Assembly: GCA_033085395.1 (NCBI GenBank)
Contig: JANQBS010000175.1
Location: 1-64,000, forward strand
Direction of reading: 5' to 3'
From: Xanthoparmelia taractica
Lineage: Eukaryota; Ascomycota; Lecanoromycetes; Lecanorales; Parmeliaceae
Length of the DNA stretch: 64,000 nt
Part shown: positions 38,701 to 48,096 of the stretch, piece by piece
How positions within the stretch are numbered: position 1 is the first letter of the stretch
Layout of the letters: each line of letters starts with the position of its first letter
Notes under the pieces: generated by a model
Told to the model about the DNA's origin: nothing
Seen by the model: only the letters and a program-made list of their open reading frames with translations
The model's database searches: none
Program-made: the position numbers and the translations under genes

Positions 38701-41174
38701 TATCGAATATCGACTTCGCCCCCTATACTGATGAGAAGAGCGTGATTCATTATCTAGCCAAATATACGTCTAAGGAGGAGAAGAAGTCCGAGAAATTAGT
38801 CGATATGGGAAAGAATATTCTGCATAACCTTCCGAATAACGATCCCATGCTCGCCTGGATCACGAAGCTATACAATAGAATGATCTCAGAACGTGATTGG
38901 TCAGCCCAGAAGGTGTGTCATCTGCTATTAGGCCTCGACTTGCACAGGAGGTCTCGTGCGGTGGCTGACCTCGATATTCGGCCTAACCACGTCCAGCGCA
39001 GAAGGCTGCATCTAGACAATTCAGTAGCTGTTCTACACCAGACCTGGATTGAACGATACTGCGCTCGGGCCGATTCCCTTTCGTCTGAAAGCCTATTGCA
39101 GATAATGCGGGCCTACAATTGGCACAGCGGGGCCTTCCGGCCTACTCGAAATCCGAAGGCCCTCAATTTATATCCTCGCCCGAATCAGCAGACGAACTAC
39201 TCAGGATGGTGTCGAGCGAAGATCATGCTCCATCATCCCTTTCGAAAGACTGATGAATCTAATCTGATGGTCGATAATAACAGAGTCTTTCATGACTGGG
39301 AGGAAGCCTATCATTACTGTCGCCAGCATCACACCCATCCTTCGGACCCTTTGGGCGATTTGCTAACTGCTGACCCACCCTCTTCGGACGAGACTCTATC
39401 TAATGTGGAGGATATCAATCATGACCATCAGGACGAGGAACTGCTGGCCCTCCGCAACCCATATCACGATGGTGATACCGTCTCAATCGAGACTAACCTG
39501 GGACGCCGACCTGAGGATTTAGATCACGACTGGTTGCAGAGGAGTTTCAGCATCGATGTTGACGAGACGGTTCAGCATATTGTGACCGTACACGACACCC
39601 ATAATAATAACCCGGCACCTCCTTCTAGCCTCGACGGGGTCGGCGATCCCAATAGCCTCAACGCTCAGCAGAGAGACGTCTTCGATCGAGTGCTCGGTCA
39701 TTTCCTACGAGGCCGCGAGAAGCAGCTTCTTCTACAGATTGATGGTGTGGCTGATACTGGAAAGTCGAGGGTCATTGATATGATTTCCAATCATTTGACT
39801 TATCACGCCGCCCAGCGAGAAAGACGTAATCCAGTCATAAGAGGTGCTCCCACCGGGGTCGCTGCACATATCATCCATGGATCTACCCTTCATCGACTCC
39901 TCTCGCTATCGGTGAAGAAGGACTTTCAGAAGTTGAATGTGGAGTGTGTATCACGACTGTAAGACTACTTTCGAGGCTATTGGCTGTTGATTATTGATGA
40001 GAAGTTAATGATAGGTGCCCAGATCCTTCACCAGATAGACCGTCGATTGCGTCAGATCAGGTGCAATCACGATGACTTCTTTGAGAGATTGAATATCCTC
40101 TTTTGCGGTGACTTTGGACAGCTTCCTCCTATTATAGCGCATGCTCTATATAACACTCTATCGACCGAGAGGAAGGATGTCAAGGCCGGCCTTAGAGCAT
40201 ATGCAGCCATCGATCAGACCATCGTCCTTTCACAAGTCATGCGTCAGCAAGGAACCTCGCCTGAGGCTATCCAATTTCGTGACACCCTTGATGAACTGCG
40301 TAAGGGACCTATCTCATTGCCGAGCTGGCTGTCGCTTATTCGTCGAACGAAAGATAGTCTCAGTACTGCGGAGTGGGAGTCGTTCGACGACGCCCTCCGT
40401 CTATATGCTACGAATCGTGAGGTCGATAGCTATAACCTTCTGCATCTGAAGTCCCTCCAACGTCCGGTCATGAACGTCAAGGCCATCAATACTGGGAAAG
40501 GTGCTAAACAGGCGACCTCGGACGAATGTGGTAATCTCGACAACGAACTACTGCTATCCGAGGGAGCTAAGGTCATGCTTCAGTGGAACCTATGCGTTGA
40601 CGAAGGGCTAGTCAACGGAACGATGGCTACGGTGTATGCAATCATCTGGGGAGACGGCGTTCAAGACCCATTCAGTACTATGCCCATAATGGTCCTCGTT
40701 GAGGTCGATGGCTACATAGGACGGGCGACTGTTTCTATCAATGGGAGGAACGTCGTTCCTATACTCTCTAGGACGCAGCAATGGGATCGAAATAGGAGCA
40801 CATGCACCCGGACGCAAATTCCTTTGGCTTTGACCTTTGCAATCATCATCCATAAGAGCCAAGGTCTCACTCTAGCCAAGGCCGTGGTTAACCTAGACAT
40901 CAAGAGGATCAACTCCATCCTCACCTATGTGGCTTTATCCCGAGTACGTTATATCACGAGCCTTGCTATCGAGAGCTGTGCAGCCTTCGATCGATTCCCA
41001 AAGGGCCTCTCCCTATCCGTCAAGCTGCGAATGAACGATGCTAGCCGCCGTCTGGGTGAGCCTATTCCTTGGCCCATGGAGGGGTGTACGAATGTGAGGC
41101 CTGGACAGAGTGCCCTCGCTGAGGAAGTGGAGGATGCTATGGACCGTCTAACGGCGGAGTCTTTGATCGAATGA
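35762..41174 (+). mobile_element. Helitron transposon, nearly full-length coding region, inactivated
   Basis: The coding region of a rolling-circle transposon fills this interval. Termini were not resolved: I looked for a 5' TC and a 3' hairpin plus CTRR downstream of 41174, but several CTAG sites compete (for example near 41590). Short duplicated sequences flank it on the left (about 35515-35570, GCTAAARCACTGCTTAAT twice) and on the right (41222-41590). Confidence 0.85.
35891..41174 (+). pseudogene. Helitron Rep-helicase (RepHel), disrupted by three in-frame stops
   Basis: The model starts at ATG 35891 (MASPHRSIF) and joins 35891-37409 to 37462-41174 over a GTGTGT...CCTAG intron, about 1743 codons. 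Domain order: an N-terminal Cys-rich zinc-binding region (CEECG, CTVC, CNRC) and the Helitron-typical block CDICNEIGF through MDPGPIPSGLPGL to EEMLIARAH. Next is the Helitron-like Rep domain (FEWQARGSGYIHGF; Tyr motif HYLAKYTSKEEK), then a PIF1-type SF1 helicase. Its Walker A is GVADTGKS; other helicase motifs are TGVAA, LLIIDEK, FCGDFGQLPP, HKSQGLTL and VALSRVRY. In-frame stops are at 37370 (TAA), 38499 (TAG) and 39960 (TAA), each one C-to-T change from CAA/CAG. The HUH motif and the Walker A are also altered. No other frameshift was found, so the copy is young. Confidence 0.88.
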
Positions 41175-41221
41175 GCTAGACGCTAGGCCTAATTAGGAAT
41201 CAGCCTATGGTTCTTTAGGAG

Positions 41222-41590
41222 GTGGATTTGGCTGCATCTCACTCTACACCATACTCCCCCCCCGGCCCTTCTAGGCTCACTGAGTCATCACCTATCAGTT
41301 TCGCATGCTGAGATCTGTCAGTCAGTCGGTTCTGGGCATGTTTCTGGCACAGTTCAGCTGCTCCATCCGCTATGTGCAGGAAGCATAATTATAGAGCGTG
41401 GTGCTGGCGATGTGGATTCATCTCACTCGCCCCACCGTCCCTTCTAGACTCATTGAGTCATCACCTGTCAGCCTCGCATGCTAAGATCTGTCAGTCAGTC
41501 GGCTCTGAACCTGTTTCTGGCACGGTTCAGCTAGTTCATCCGCTATATGCAGGGAGTATAGTCAAAGAGCGTGGTGCTGGCGACGTGGAT
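41222..41590. repeat. Tandem duplication of about 175-190 bp
   Basis: Copy one (41222-41411) and copy two (41412-41584) share most of their sequence. Shared blocks are the GTGGAT start, TCTCACTC, CCCTTCTAG, ACTCA.TGAGTCATCACCT.TCAG, AAGATCTGTCAGTCAGTCGG, TTTCTGGCAC.GTTCAGCT and GAGCGTGGTGCTGGCGA. A third copy is just beginning at 41585. Differences are mostly transitions, and copy one has an 18-base longer pattern. It lies directly behind the Helitron coding region. Confidence 0.85.
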
Positions 41591-41880
41591 CTAGAAGGAT
41601 ACTCGGTCCTCTCGTTAAGATTTTTTTTTATTTGCTGACGGGAGGCGGAGCATGGCCAAAAATCGGGTTCTATCCGTATGATGGAGAATAGCTGGAAACT
41701 CTAAATCCCAACCAACTTTTTTTCAACCTTCAGCCCCACCACCACCATTCAGACACACTCCCCAGTATGCTCGGAGTCAGATATACACTCTAGCTACCGC
41801 CGAGGATTCGTAGCAGCGATGTTCAATAGACCTCGCCGTCGCTGCGTGACACTGGGTCTGGGAAGGTCTCCCGGGGGCCT

Positions 41881-41904
41881 TTTTTTTTTTTTTTTTTTTT
41901 TTTT
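41881..41904. repeat. Poly-T tract (24 T)
   Basis: Homopolymer of 24 T directly before a series of hairpins. It could be the tail of a minus-strand retroposed sequence or simple slippage. Confidence 0.95.
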
Positions 41905-41906
41905 AT

Positions 41907-42274
41907 ACCCCCTCTATAAAGGGGGGTGGGTACCCAAAGAGGTACTCACCCTCACACCTAAGGACCCTTCAGAGCGTTGCTCGCTGGCTGGGAGCCTTTA
42001 TAACTGCTCCTGGCCGGCGAGCAACGCAAATACTTGGACCTATATTGCCCGCAAAGACCTGGGTACCCGGTCCCATCTCATAGATGAGATGGGATCGGGT
42101 ACCTGCATTTGCCTCGACGCATCCAGGATCAATCATTCATGCATAGCGTTGCTCGCTGGCTAGGAGCACCTTCGATAGCTCCTGGCTGGCGAGCAACGCC
42201 AGTACTCCTAGGATCAACCATTCCTGCGTATCTAGCGTCCTCCCTCATACTGGACACTCCCATCCAGTATGAGG
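41907..42274. repeat. Array of five inverted repeats (hairpins)
   Basis: Five stem-loops follow each other. 41907-41927: ACCCCC/GGGGGT. 41974-42027: 22-base arms starting GCGTTGCTCGCTGGCTGGGAGC, three mismatches. 42062-42103: 20-base arms starting GGTACCCGGTCCCATCTCAT, one mismatch and a 2-nt loop. 42146-42199: a second copy of the GCGTTGCTCGC hairpin. 42243-42274: perfect 12-base arms CCTCATACTGGA. The two GCGTTGCTCGC hairpins are near copies, and arm mismatches are transitions. No coding frame is credible here. Confidence 0.8.
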
Positions 42275-42507
42275 AAGGACCGGGTTACAACCCATTTCCT
42301 TTCACCCCTTTTCAAGGGCCTCCTCTTCTCAGGACACGCCTGGCCAGGCAAATGGCCAGACCAATGGCCTTTTAGCTCTCCCAAGAGACCCAGGACAGCG
42401 TTCACTGATCCAAGTAAGATATACATCCTATCCATCAAAGAGGGTGACTAATAGTGATGCTCAGGGAGGATTTTGAGTGATAGCGATCCTCATCTACACC
42501 TGACCGC

Positions 42508-42911
42508 GTGTCCGACCCACACGCACCAAATGAGATCTCCAAAGCATTTCGCCGCCTTCCAGCCAATGAGCAACTCAAATGCGCGGGTCTTCATTGCCCT
42601 GACCGGACTGATTGCAGCATTCTTGTTAGTATATACGAGGCAAAGAGCTACGAGTGGATGGACGGGGGAGTAAACGGGAGGAGAGGATCTTATATACGAG
42701 CCATCAGGATGTCTAGTAAGCCTCTCCTATGCTAAGCTATTCTACTTAATCTAATTCCTTCATAGGAGTCTGCGGAGCCTCAGAATTAGGGCGCTGTCTC
42801 GTTCAGTCCGCCGCCCTCAAAGAATACTGTGTCGGCAAGCACGAGTGTCCCTCTACACGATCCCGTGGCCGTCCACTACTTTACTCGAAGCGATATATGC
42901 ATTATAACTAG
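42508..42911 (+). CDS. Possible small Cys-containing protein, 5' end missing
   Basis: Two blocks, 42508-42715 and 42766-42911, join over a good intron (GTAAGC, branch GCTAAGC, CATAG acceptor) and stay open to TAG 42909. The product has a Cys pattern (CAGLHCPDRTDC, then VCGASELGRC and CVGKHEC) and a basic end. No ATG occurs in frame after the upstream stop at 42481; the frame is entered only by GTG. So either an upstream exon was missed or the gene is a broken fragment. Its last 12 codons fall in a duplicated segment (see 42875-43120). I recognise no family. Confidence 0.35.
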
Positions 42912-43120
42912 CGACGTGCATGCTCAATAGCGAGGGTTAAGGCCTATTGCTGTCGCCATATCTCTCTGCCGGTGTCGAGTTTTTAGCCATCCGAGCCGAT
43001 GCTGGGACGCTCTCACCATTTCATCTGACTATCCACCATTCTACTCGGAGCTAGATATTCATTATAGCTAGCGATGTGTATGCTCAGCAGCGAGGGTTAA
43101 AGTCTATTGTCGGCGTTACA
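42875..43120. repeat. Two diverged direct copies, period about 157 bp
   Basis: The segment from about 42877 (CACTACTTTACTCGAAGC...) recurs from about 43033 (CACCATTCTACTCGGAGC...). Shared blocks include ATTATARCTAGCGAYGTG, ATGCTCARYAGCGAGGGTTAA and TCTATTG/CCTATTG. Most differences are C/T or A/G transitions. Such diverged tandem copies suggest an old duplication altered by RIP. Confidence 0.75.
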
Positions 43121-43270
43121 CGTCGCTGTCGAGTCGAGGTTCCCCGCTGGCAAATTCCGTACGTTGCAGTGGATCACGGCTACTACGTACGATGGAGTGG
43201 TGTCTATGACGGTCCAGACCATCAAAAAAATCGATTCTTTCATATGTTCTTTGGCTATTGATATCACGTT

Positions 43271-43397
43271 GGCCCAGCCGGGTTCGAGTTAGAACCCTGG
43301 CGGATCAAATCAATTGTAGTACTGGCTAGGCTAATCATCAAGAATCGGGGCTATTTGTGTGGTATTTGCAGTATCTATTCCACTACACCACAGGGCC
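43271..43397 (-). tRNA. tRNA-like relic (decayed tRNA or tRNA-derived SINE head)
   Basis: Read on the minus strand it opens GGCCCTGTGGTGTAGTGGAA, with an A-box-like TGGTGTAGTGG. It ends CTGGGCC, which pairs with the opening GGCCCTG except at one position. A stem TACTG/CAGTA sits where the anticodon arm would be, enclosing an over-long loop. A hairpin GGGTTC-TAACTC-GAACCC sits where the T arm would be. The overall length of 127 nt and the abnormal T loop argue against a working tRNA. A decayed intron-containing tRNA or a SINE fragment fits better. Confidence 0.3.
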
Positions 43398-43957
43398 TTT
43401 GAATACTAGTCACGTCCTTATTAGATAGATAAAGCAAAATCATTCAAAAAACACCCTGCAGTCGCGATATCACGTGACTGAGCAAGCTTTCCACTACTGG
43501 GTAGCCCGCGCCCCCAGCACATATTACTTCTGAACCCCTTGCCCATAAATTGTTGAATAAGGCGAAGACAACAAAGATCATGCAAAGAGAGAGATCCAGT
43601 AACTTCTAATGACTTCTTTCTTTTCATTTGCGCTCACTTTTGCAGATATCGATCAGCACAACTTTCCTACTATATATTGTCGATAGAAAGAAACAAACAC
43701 ACAAAAGGCCCTTCCGTTGCCGGTAAAATAACGATTATTTTAGGGAAAGTCTGTGTTAATTGTGACTTTTCTCTGGCAGCACGCCTGGAACCACTTTCTG
43801 AGAGGTTTCTCATCATAAGCTGCGAAGGGCTTGCGAAGGGCATAAAGCCTTGGTAAGTAGGCTTTTAGGCGACACACTGGAGGAAAGATAATATTCTTCA
43901 GATCGGTCCCAAGTATTCTCCCTTCCTTTCATTCAACTTTTCCAACAATCAAACCCT

Positions 43958-45478
43958 CTACTTGTCCCGATAGTGTCCTGCAACCAGGAAAGCCAACTCG
44001 AGAGCCTGTTTTTCATTGAGCCTTGGATCGCAATATGTGGTATAATTAACGCCCAGATCCCCCTCCGTCAAACCCTCACTCCCGCCGACACATTCCGTTA
44101 CCGCCTCCCCTGTCAATTCGAGATGTACACCTCCTAAGAAACTGCCGTTCTCTCTGTGGATCCTCAACGCACTGCTCACCTCACTCAGAATACTCGAAAA
44201 CTGCCTTGTCTTCACTCCAGACGGCGTACTCTTCGTGTTCCCATGCATGGGATCGCATTGCCACACGACTAAATAACCACTCTCCTTCACAGCCTTTATG
44301 TGGCCAGGGAGTAACGAAGCGATTTTGTGCTCGCCATAGCGGGTAATCAAGGTGACCTTTCCGATATCTTTTGACGGATTGACCAGATTAAGGAGGGCGA
44401 CAAGGTCCGGAGATGTCATGGTAGGCCCGACTTTGATGCCGATAGGGTTTTCGATACCACGGAAGTATTCGACATGTGCGCCATCAAGTTGGCGAGTGCG
44501 GTCCCCAACCCAGAGAAAGTGGGCAGATGTGTTGTACCAGCCTTTCTCGCGGCTGTCAGACTCTTGGTGGCCGTTGATTTGTTGATCTGATTGTACTCGA
44601 GCCGTTAAAAAGGATGGATGGGAGGGCGGATGTTTCAGTCTCCTCGTTAGACTCTGCTCGTATTCTAGCAGTAAACCCTCGTGACTGGTATATAGATCCA
44701 CAGTTTCTAAGCCACTTGCACTGCTGTCTGCACCCACCGTACGCATGAACCGCAGGCTCTCGGTGATACTGTCGACAATCCTGGTGTACTGGGCTCTGAT
44801 CTGCTCATCTTTCACGTGCCCCAGCTCCCAATCTAGTGGCGAGTGCAGATCAGCAATCCCCGATGCCAGCGACCCTCTTATGAAGTTGAGCGTTGCCGCA
44901 GAGTGATGGTAGGCAGATACTAGGCGTGCTGGATCTGGCTTTCTTTCCTCTACCGCGTATCCATTGAGAATATCTCCGCGGAAAGAAGGTATTTCTTTCC
45001 CTTCATGCATCTCTGTGGGATTCGATCTCGGCTTTGCATACTGACCAGCCATTCTCGCGATACGTACGACAGGCTTGTTGGCGCCCCAGATCAAGACCAA
45101 ACTCATTTGCAGCAGAAGCTTGATCTTCGATTCAATGGCATTCTCTTCACAGTAATCAAATAGTTCCGCACAGTCACCCCCTTGCAGTAAGAACACTTTG
45201 CCAAGTGCAACCTCTCGCAGAGACTTTCGGAGTTTCACAATTTCCGTAGGCGTAACGAGGGGAGGTAGGCGCTCGAGTTTTGCGAGAGCTTTTTGGACGC
45301 TAGCAGAGTCATCGTAGACGACCTCTTGTTTGATGGGTTTAGAGGTCCAGGAAGATGGTGACCATTCCGAGTTGCTATTCTTCTGCCGCTTTGTCGTGAC
45401 CTTGACTTCTGCTGCGGCTTCCCCATTTTCGCTGAGCTTTGGAGGCTCGACTGGCTCTTCTAGAGATCTCTTCGACAT
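43958..45478 (-). CDS. Class II (plant-type) DAHP synthase
   Basis: 3-deoxy-D-arabino-heptulosonate-7-phosphate synthase condenses phosphoenolpyruvate and erythrose 4-phosphate, the first step of the shikimate pathway. It is a single exon of 506 aa; ATG 45478 (MSKRSLEEP) is used because the open frame further up begins only with GTG. Class II signatures are seen: FLLQGGDCAELF (Cys metal ligand), RIARMAGQYAKPR, GDILNGYA, SAYHHSAATLNFIRG, LYTSHEGLLLEYE, GDRTRQLDGAHVEYFRG, NPIGIKVGPTM, WQCDPMHGNT and GGVHLELTGEAVTEC. The end is CDPRLNEKQALELAF. The first 35 residues are variable and basic (KRQK). It is divergent from the HYPK gene (382 bp between starts). Class II enzymes in fungi can serve primary or secondary metabolism; nothing nearby suggests a cluster. 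Confidence 0.95.
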   Translation of the reverse strand: MSKRSLEEPVEPPKLSENGEAAAEVKVTTKRQKNSNSEWSPSSWTSKPIKQEVVYDDSASVQKALAKLERLPPLVTPTEIVKLRKSLREVALGKVFLLQGGDCAELFDYCEENAIESKIKLLLQMSLVLIWGANKPVVRIARMAGQYAKPRSNPTEMHEGKEIPSFRGDILNGYAVEERKPDPARLVSAYHHSAATLNFIRGSLASGIADLHSPLDWELGHVKDEQIRAQYTRIVDSITESLRFMRTVGADSSASGLETVDLYTSHEGLLLEYEQSLTRRLKHPPSHPSFLTARVQSDQQINGHQESDSREKGWYNTSAHFLWVGDRTRQLDGAHVEYFRGIENPIGIKVGPTMTSPDLVALLNLVNPSKDIGKVTLITRYGEHKIASLLPGHIKAVKESGYLVVWQCDPMHGNTKSTPSGVKTRQFSSILSEVSSALRIHRENGSFLGGVHLELTGEAVTECVGGSEGLTEGDLGVNYTTYCDPRLNEKQALELAFLVAGHYRDK

Positions 45479-45860
45479 GACTACAGATTGAAGAACAGAC
45501 GAGATGTACCAAGAGATATTTCCAAGATGAGAATCATGAGATGCGTACACAAGCTATAAATCCAAACGAGTAGATGAACTGCGAACACCAAGTTTACCCC
45601 GATTTGGAAAATTGAGCATTGCTAGAGAAGGCCCCACGGCCCTTGAAAGATTATCCGCAAGTACCTTAGAAACGCACGAATACCTTACGTGAGGAATGAT
45701 TTAGCTTGTGCACAATGTTGGCGAAATATATTCCCACTAGTCCTAAGTTGGTCCTCCACCAATTTGTTTGATTTCTCCCACATTAACGTTCTGACTAACA
45801 CTCCAACACCACCTCGCGGCTGTACCTTTACTAGTCCTCACGCTCAAGTAACCGCAAGAA

Positions 45861-46280
45861 ATGGCAGAGCCTCAACCATCCGGCGTCCATGAAGGCATGG
45901 ACCGGGAAGATCCCACTCCTCTCCCCACCTCTGCGGAAGACCGCAAAGCGGCCGCCGCCATGTCCTCTCTTGAAAGACGAGGAGGCGACGACGAAGATGC
46001 GGCGGCGAAACCAAACAAAGAAATTGACCAAGAAGCCCTTGGGAAGGCGATAAGTAGGCTGGAGCTGGCGGATAAAGCTGGCACGGTTGCTGCAGTCGAG
46101 AAGAAAACTAAGGAGAAGGAGGAAGTTGAGAAGAGGGCGAAGATCAAGGTGGATCAGGCGGATGTTACACTGTTGGTTGAAGAGTTGGATTTGAGCAAGG
46201 TCAAGGCTACGGAATTGTTAAAGGCAAACGAGGGGGACGCGGTCACGGCTATGAGGGGGTTTGTGAGGGCTGCGGCTTGA
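45861..46280 (+). CDS. HYPK-like protein (NatA/ribosome-associated, NAC-alpha UBA-like)
   Basis: HYPK binds the N-terminal acetyltransferase NatA at the ribosome and tunes it. Single exon of 139 aa, length normal for the family. It has a disordered acidic N-terminus, then a charged helix (EALGKAISRLELADKAGTV and a Lys/Glu coiled coil). The C-terminal UBA-like domain has VTLLVEELDLSKVKATELL and ANEGDAVTAMRGFV, the same fold as the C-terminus of NAC alpha. Length and order (helix plus UBA, no NAC domain) point to HYPK rather than NAC alpha. Confidence 0.9.
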   Translation: MAEPQPSGVHEGMDREDPTPLPTSAEDRKAAAAMSSLERRGGDDEDAAAKPNKEIDQEALGKAISRLELADKAGTVAAVEKKTKEKEEVEKRAKIKVDQADVTLLVEELDLSKVKATELLKANEGDAVTAMRGFVRAAA

Positions 46281-46770
46281 CGGAGAGGAATTTCAGTGGG
46301 CATCAGACGATGTACGATCTAAGGGGTACAAAAGCAGACTTGGCATGTGGACTACGAGGCATTACTATGGGGCATCGCTCGAGATCGCGGCGAAAGAAAG
46401 ACAAAATCAGTGTATTAGGCCTGGTAGATGACTGGGCATCCAGCGCGTGCATTGAAGACACATCCAGGACTGCTGCATCCAAGCCCGACGTATTTCCTAT
46501 CTAGGTACGCCACATACGCAAGAAGATCTCCTGATGGATTCTTTATCTTTTCTGACTGCTAAGCCGAGATTCAGGAGGTCTGCGTTGCCCTTTACCGAGC
46601 CCCATCACTGCTGAGTTTTGCAGAGCTTTGGAAGCTTACTACTCTTCTCTTGCGGTATCATAAGCGGGACTTGACACGCTTTTGGTGACAAAACCTGTGG
46701 CTTGGGCGAACGGATAGATTTCGTTGCGTGTTTTGGCAGGAAGGGCCACGAAGAGAGGTGTTCGTGGGTC

Positions 46771-47278
46771 TCAAACATCTTTAGCTTGGAGAGGGCCCTC
46801 CGGCAAAGCCGACAAAGGCTTCTGCTCTTGTCCAAGGACCACTAGCAGTATTAGCCCAAGGCAGTTATACACTGAGGTCATCACGCCCATACATCGTCCG
46901 TAGAGTGCGTAGCTTGTGACCACTATGACGGGAATGCCAACCATGATAGCCGTCCACCTCGAAGTCATTAGTGCATGAAGGACCATGATCCGTTAATCCA
47001 TACCTTCTGGCAATAGTATTGTAGCCCCCGATTGCCGCGAAGCCCGTGGGAGGACCAGTAGGGTTCTTATTGGACGAAGGTGGTGCTGGCTTGTATCCCA
47101 GCGGTTTCGCTTTTGTAGAGGCCTGGCGTCTCAGAATGTCGAGCCTTTGGGTCAAGTGAGGCTTTGAGGAAAAACGCCGTGCCGAATGCAAGCAGCTAGC
47201 CATGCAGCTGGCATGAGGGACGATAACCTGGCACGACTGATTATGAAGAAACGAACGACAGCGTTCAAAGCTGGCCAA
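46771..47278 (-). CDS. Small mitochondrial-type single-pass membrane protein
   Basis: Exons are 47278-47004, 46957-46893 and 46841-46771 (136 aa). The N-terminus is Ser/Arg-rich with few acidic residues (SARRFSSKPHLTQRLDILRR), as in mitochondrial import signals. A Pro-rich linker (KPAPPSSNKNPTGPPTGFAA) leads to GGYNTIARRWTAIMVGIPV, a transmembrane helix ending VTSYALYG. A short tail GRLVLGQEQKPLSALPEGP is split over two introns. The pattern is conserved in uncharacterised ascomycete proteins, so it is probably an inner-membrane protein. No function is assigned. Confidence 0.82.
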
Positions 47279-48096
47279 TGCGACGCTACCTAGCAGTTGA
47301 GGGGAAGGTCGGGTGAACCTCAGGCGCTAAGGAAATAGGATGAAAGCCGCTTTACGCTCGGACTGCGCCTGCCTATCGCAGCAAGTTGAGGGCCGTTCAC
47401 CAACATCCCTCTAAGGTATCTCATCTCGTAAAAGTCACAATTTCACCTCGCCATTGGTCTCAGACGAAGCATGGACGCAAGGGACCAATCGATCCTTAGC
47501 GCACAGAGAAGCCAACCCAGTTCACTGCAGCGGCGTGTGGCGGAGGCATGAGCAGTGTGGACGGGGTCGATTTCGGCAGAAGCAGGGTTGGATGCATTGC
47601 GTGCGTGGTCACTGGTTTGAAGACATATAGGATTTTTCTACAATGTAGAAGCTGGCATCCACAAACAGGGAAAATAGCAGTACTTTGCAAGTGCTATTTA
47701 CAAGGAAAAGCAGCGACACAACGACGTAGATAGGTTGTCCACGTCGTCAATATGCCCCTTGTCCTTCAGTACCGCCGATTTCTCGTTGTTTCCTTCTCCT
47801 TCTTTCTGCTCTTCGAATTTGTTCCTACTCCAAAGACCGCTCGCTTGCCCTCTCATCTAGCTGCTTGCTCTCCTTGCCGGCCCCCGCCCTCTTTCGACCT
47901 CGAGTTGCAGGAAGGCTGTGGCGACCGTTTACCTGCCATTCAGACATACCCTCCCTCGTACAGCGCGCACTCTCATTACGGTTAATCGGGTAGTCGGTCT
48001 GCGCAGCCCCTGCTCCTCCCTAGCCTAGAAGGACACTGAACCTTCATTCGTACATTGCTATTGTCCCGTAATCCCTCTTCGCGTGACGGGTCATGG
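47279..48096. other. Intergenic, nothing recognised
   Basis: Pyrimidine-rich stretches (about 47780-47960) look like promoter or leader sequence. No coding frame with support. Confidence 0.5.

Noticed and set aside
41881..41904. Poly-T as a poly(A) tail of a retroposed gene on the minus strand
   Set aside because: No target-site duplication or gene-like sequence lies next to it. Kept as a simple repeat.
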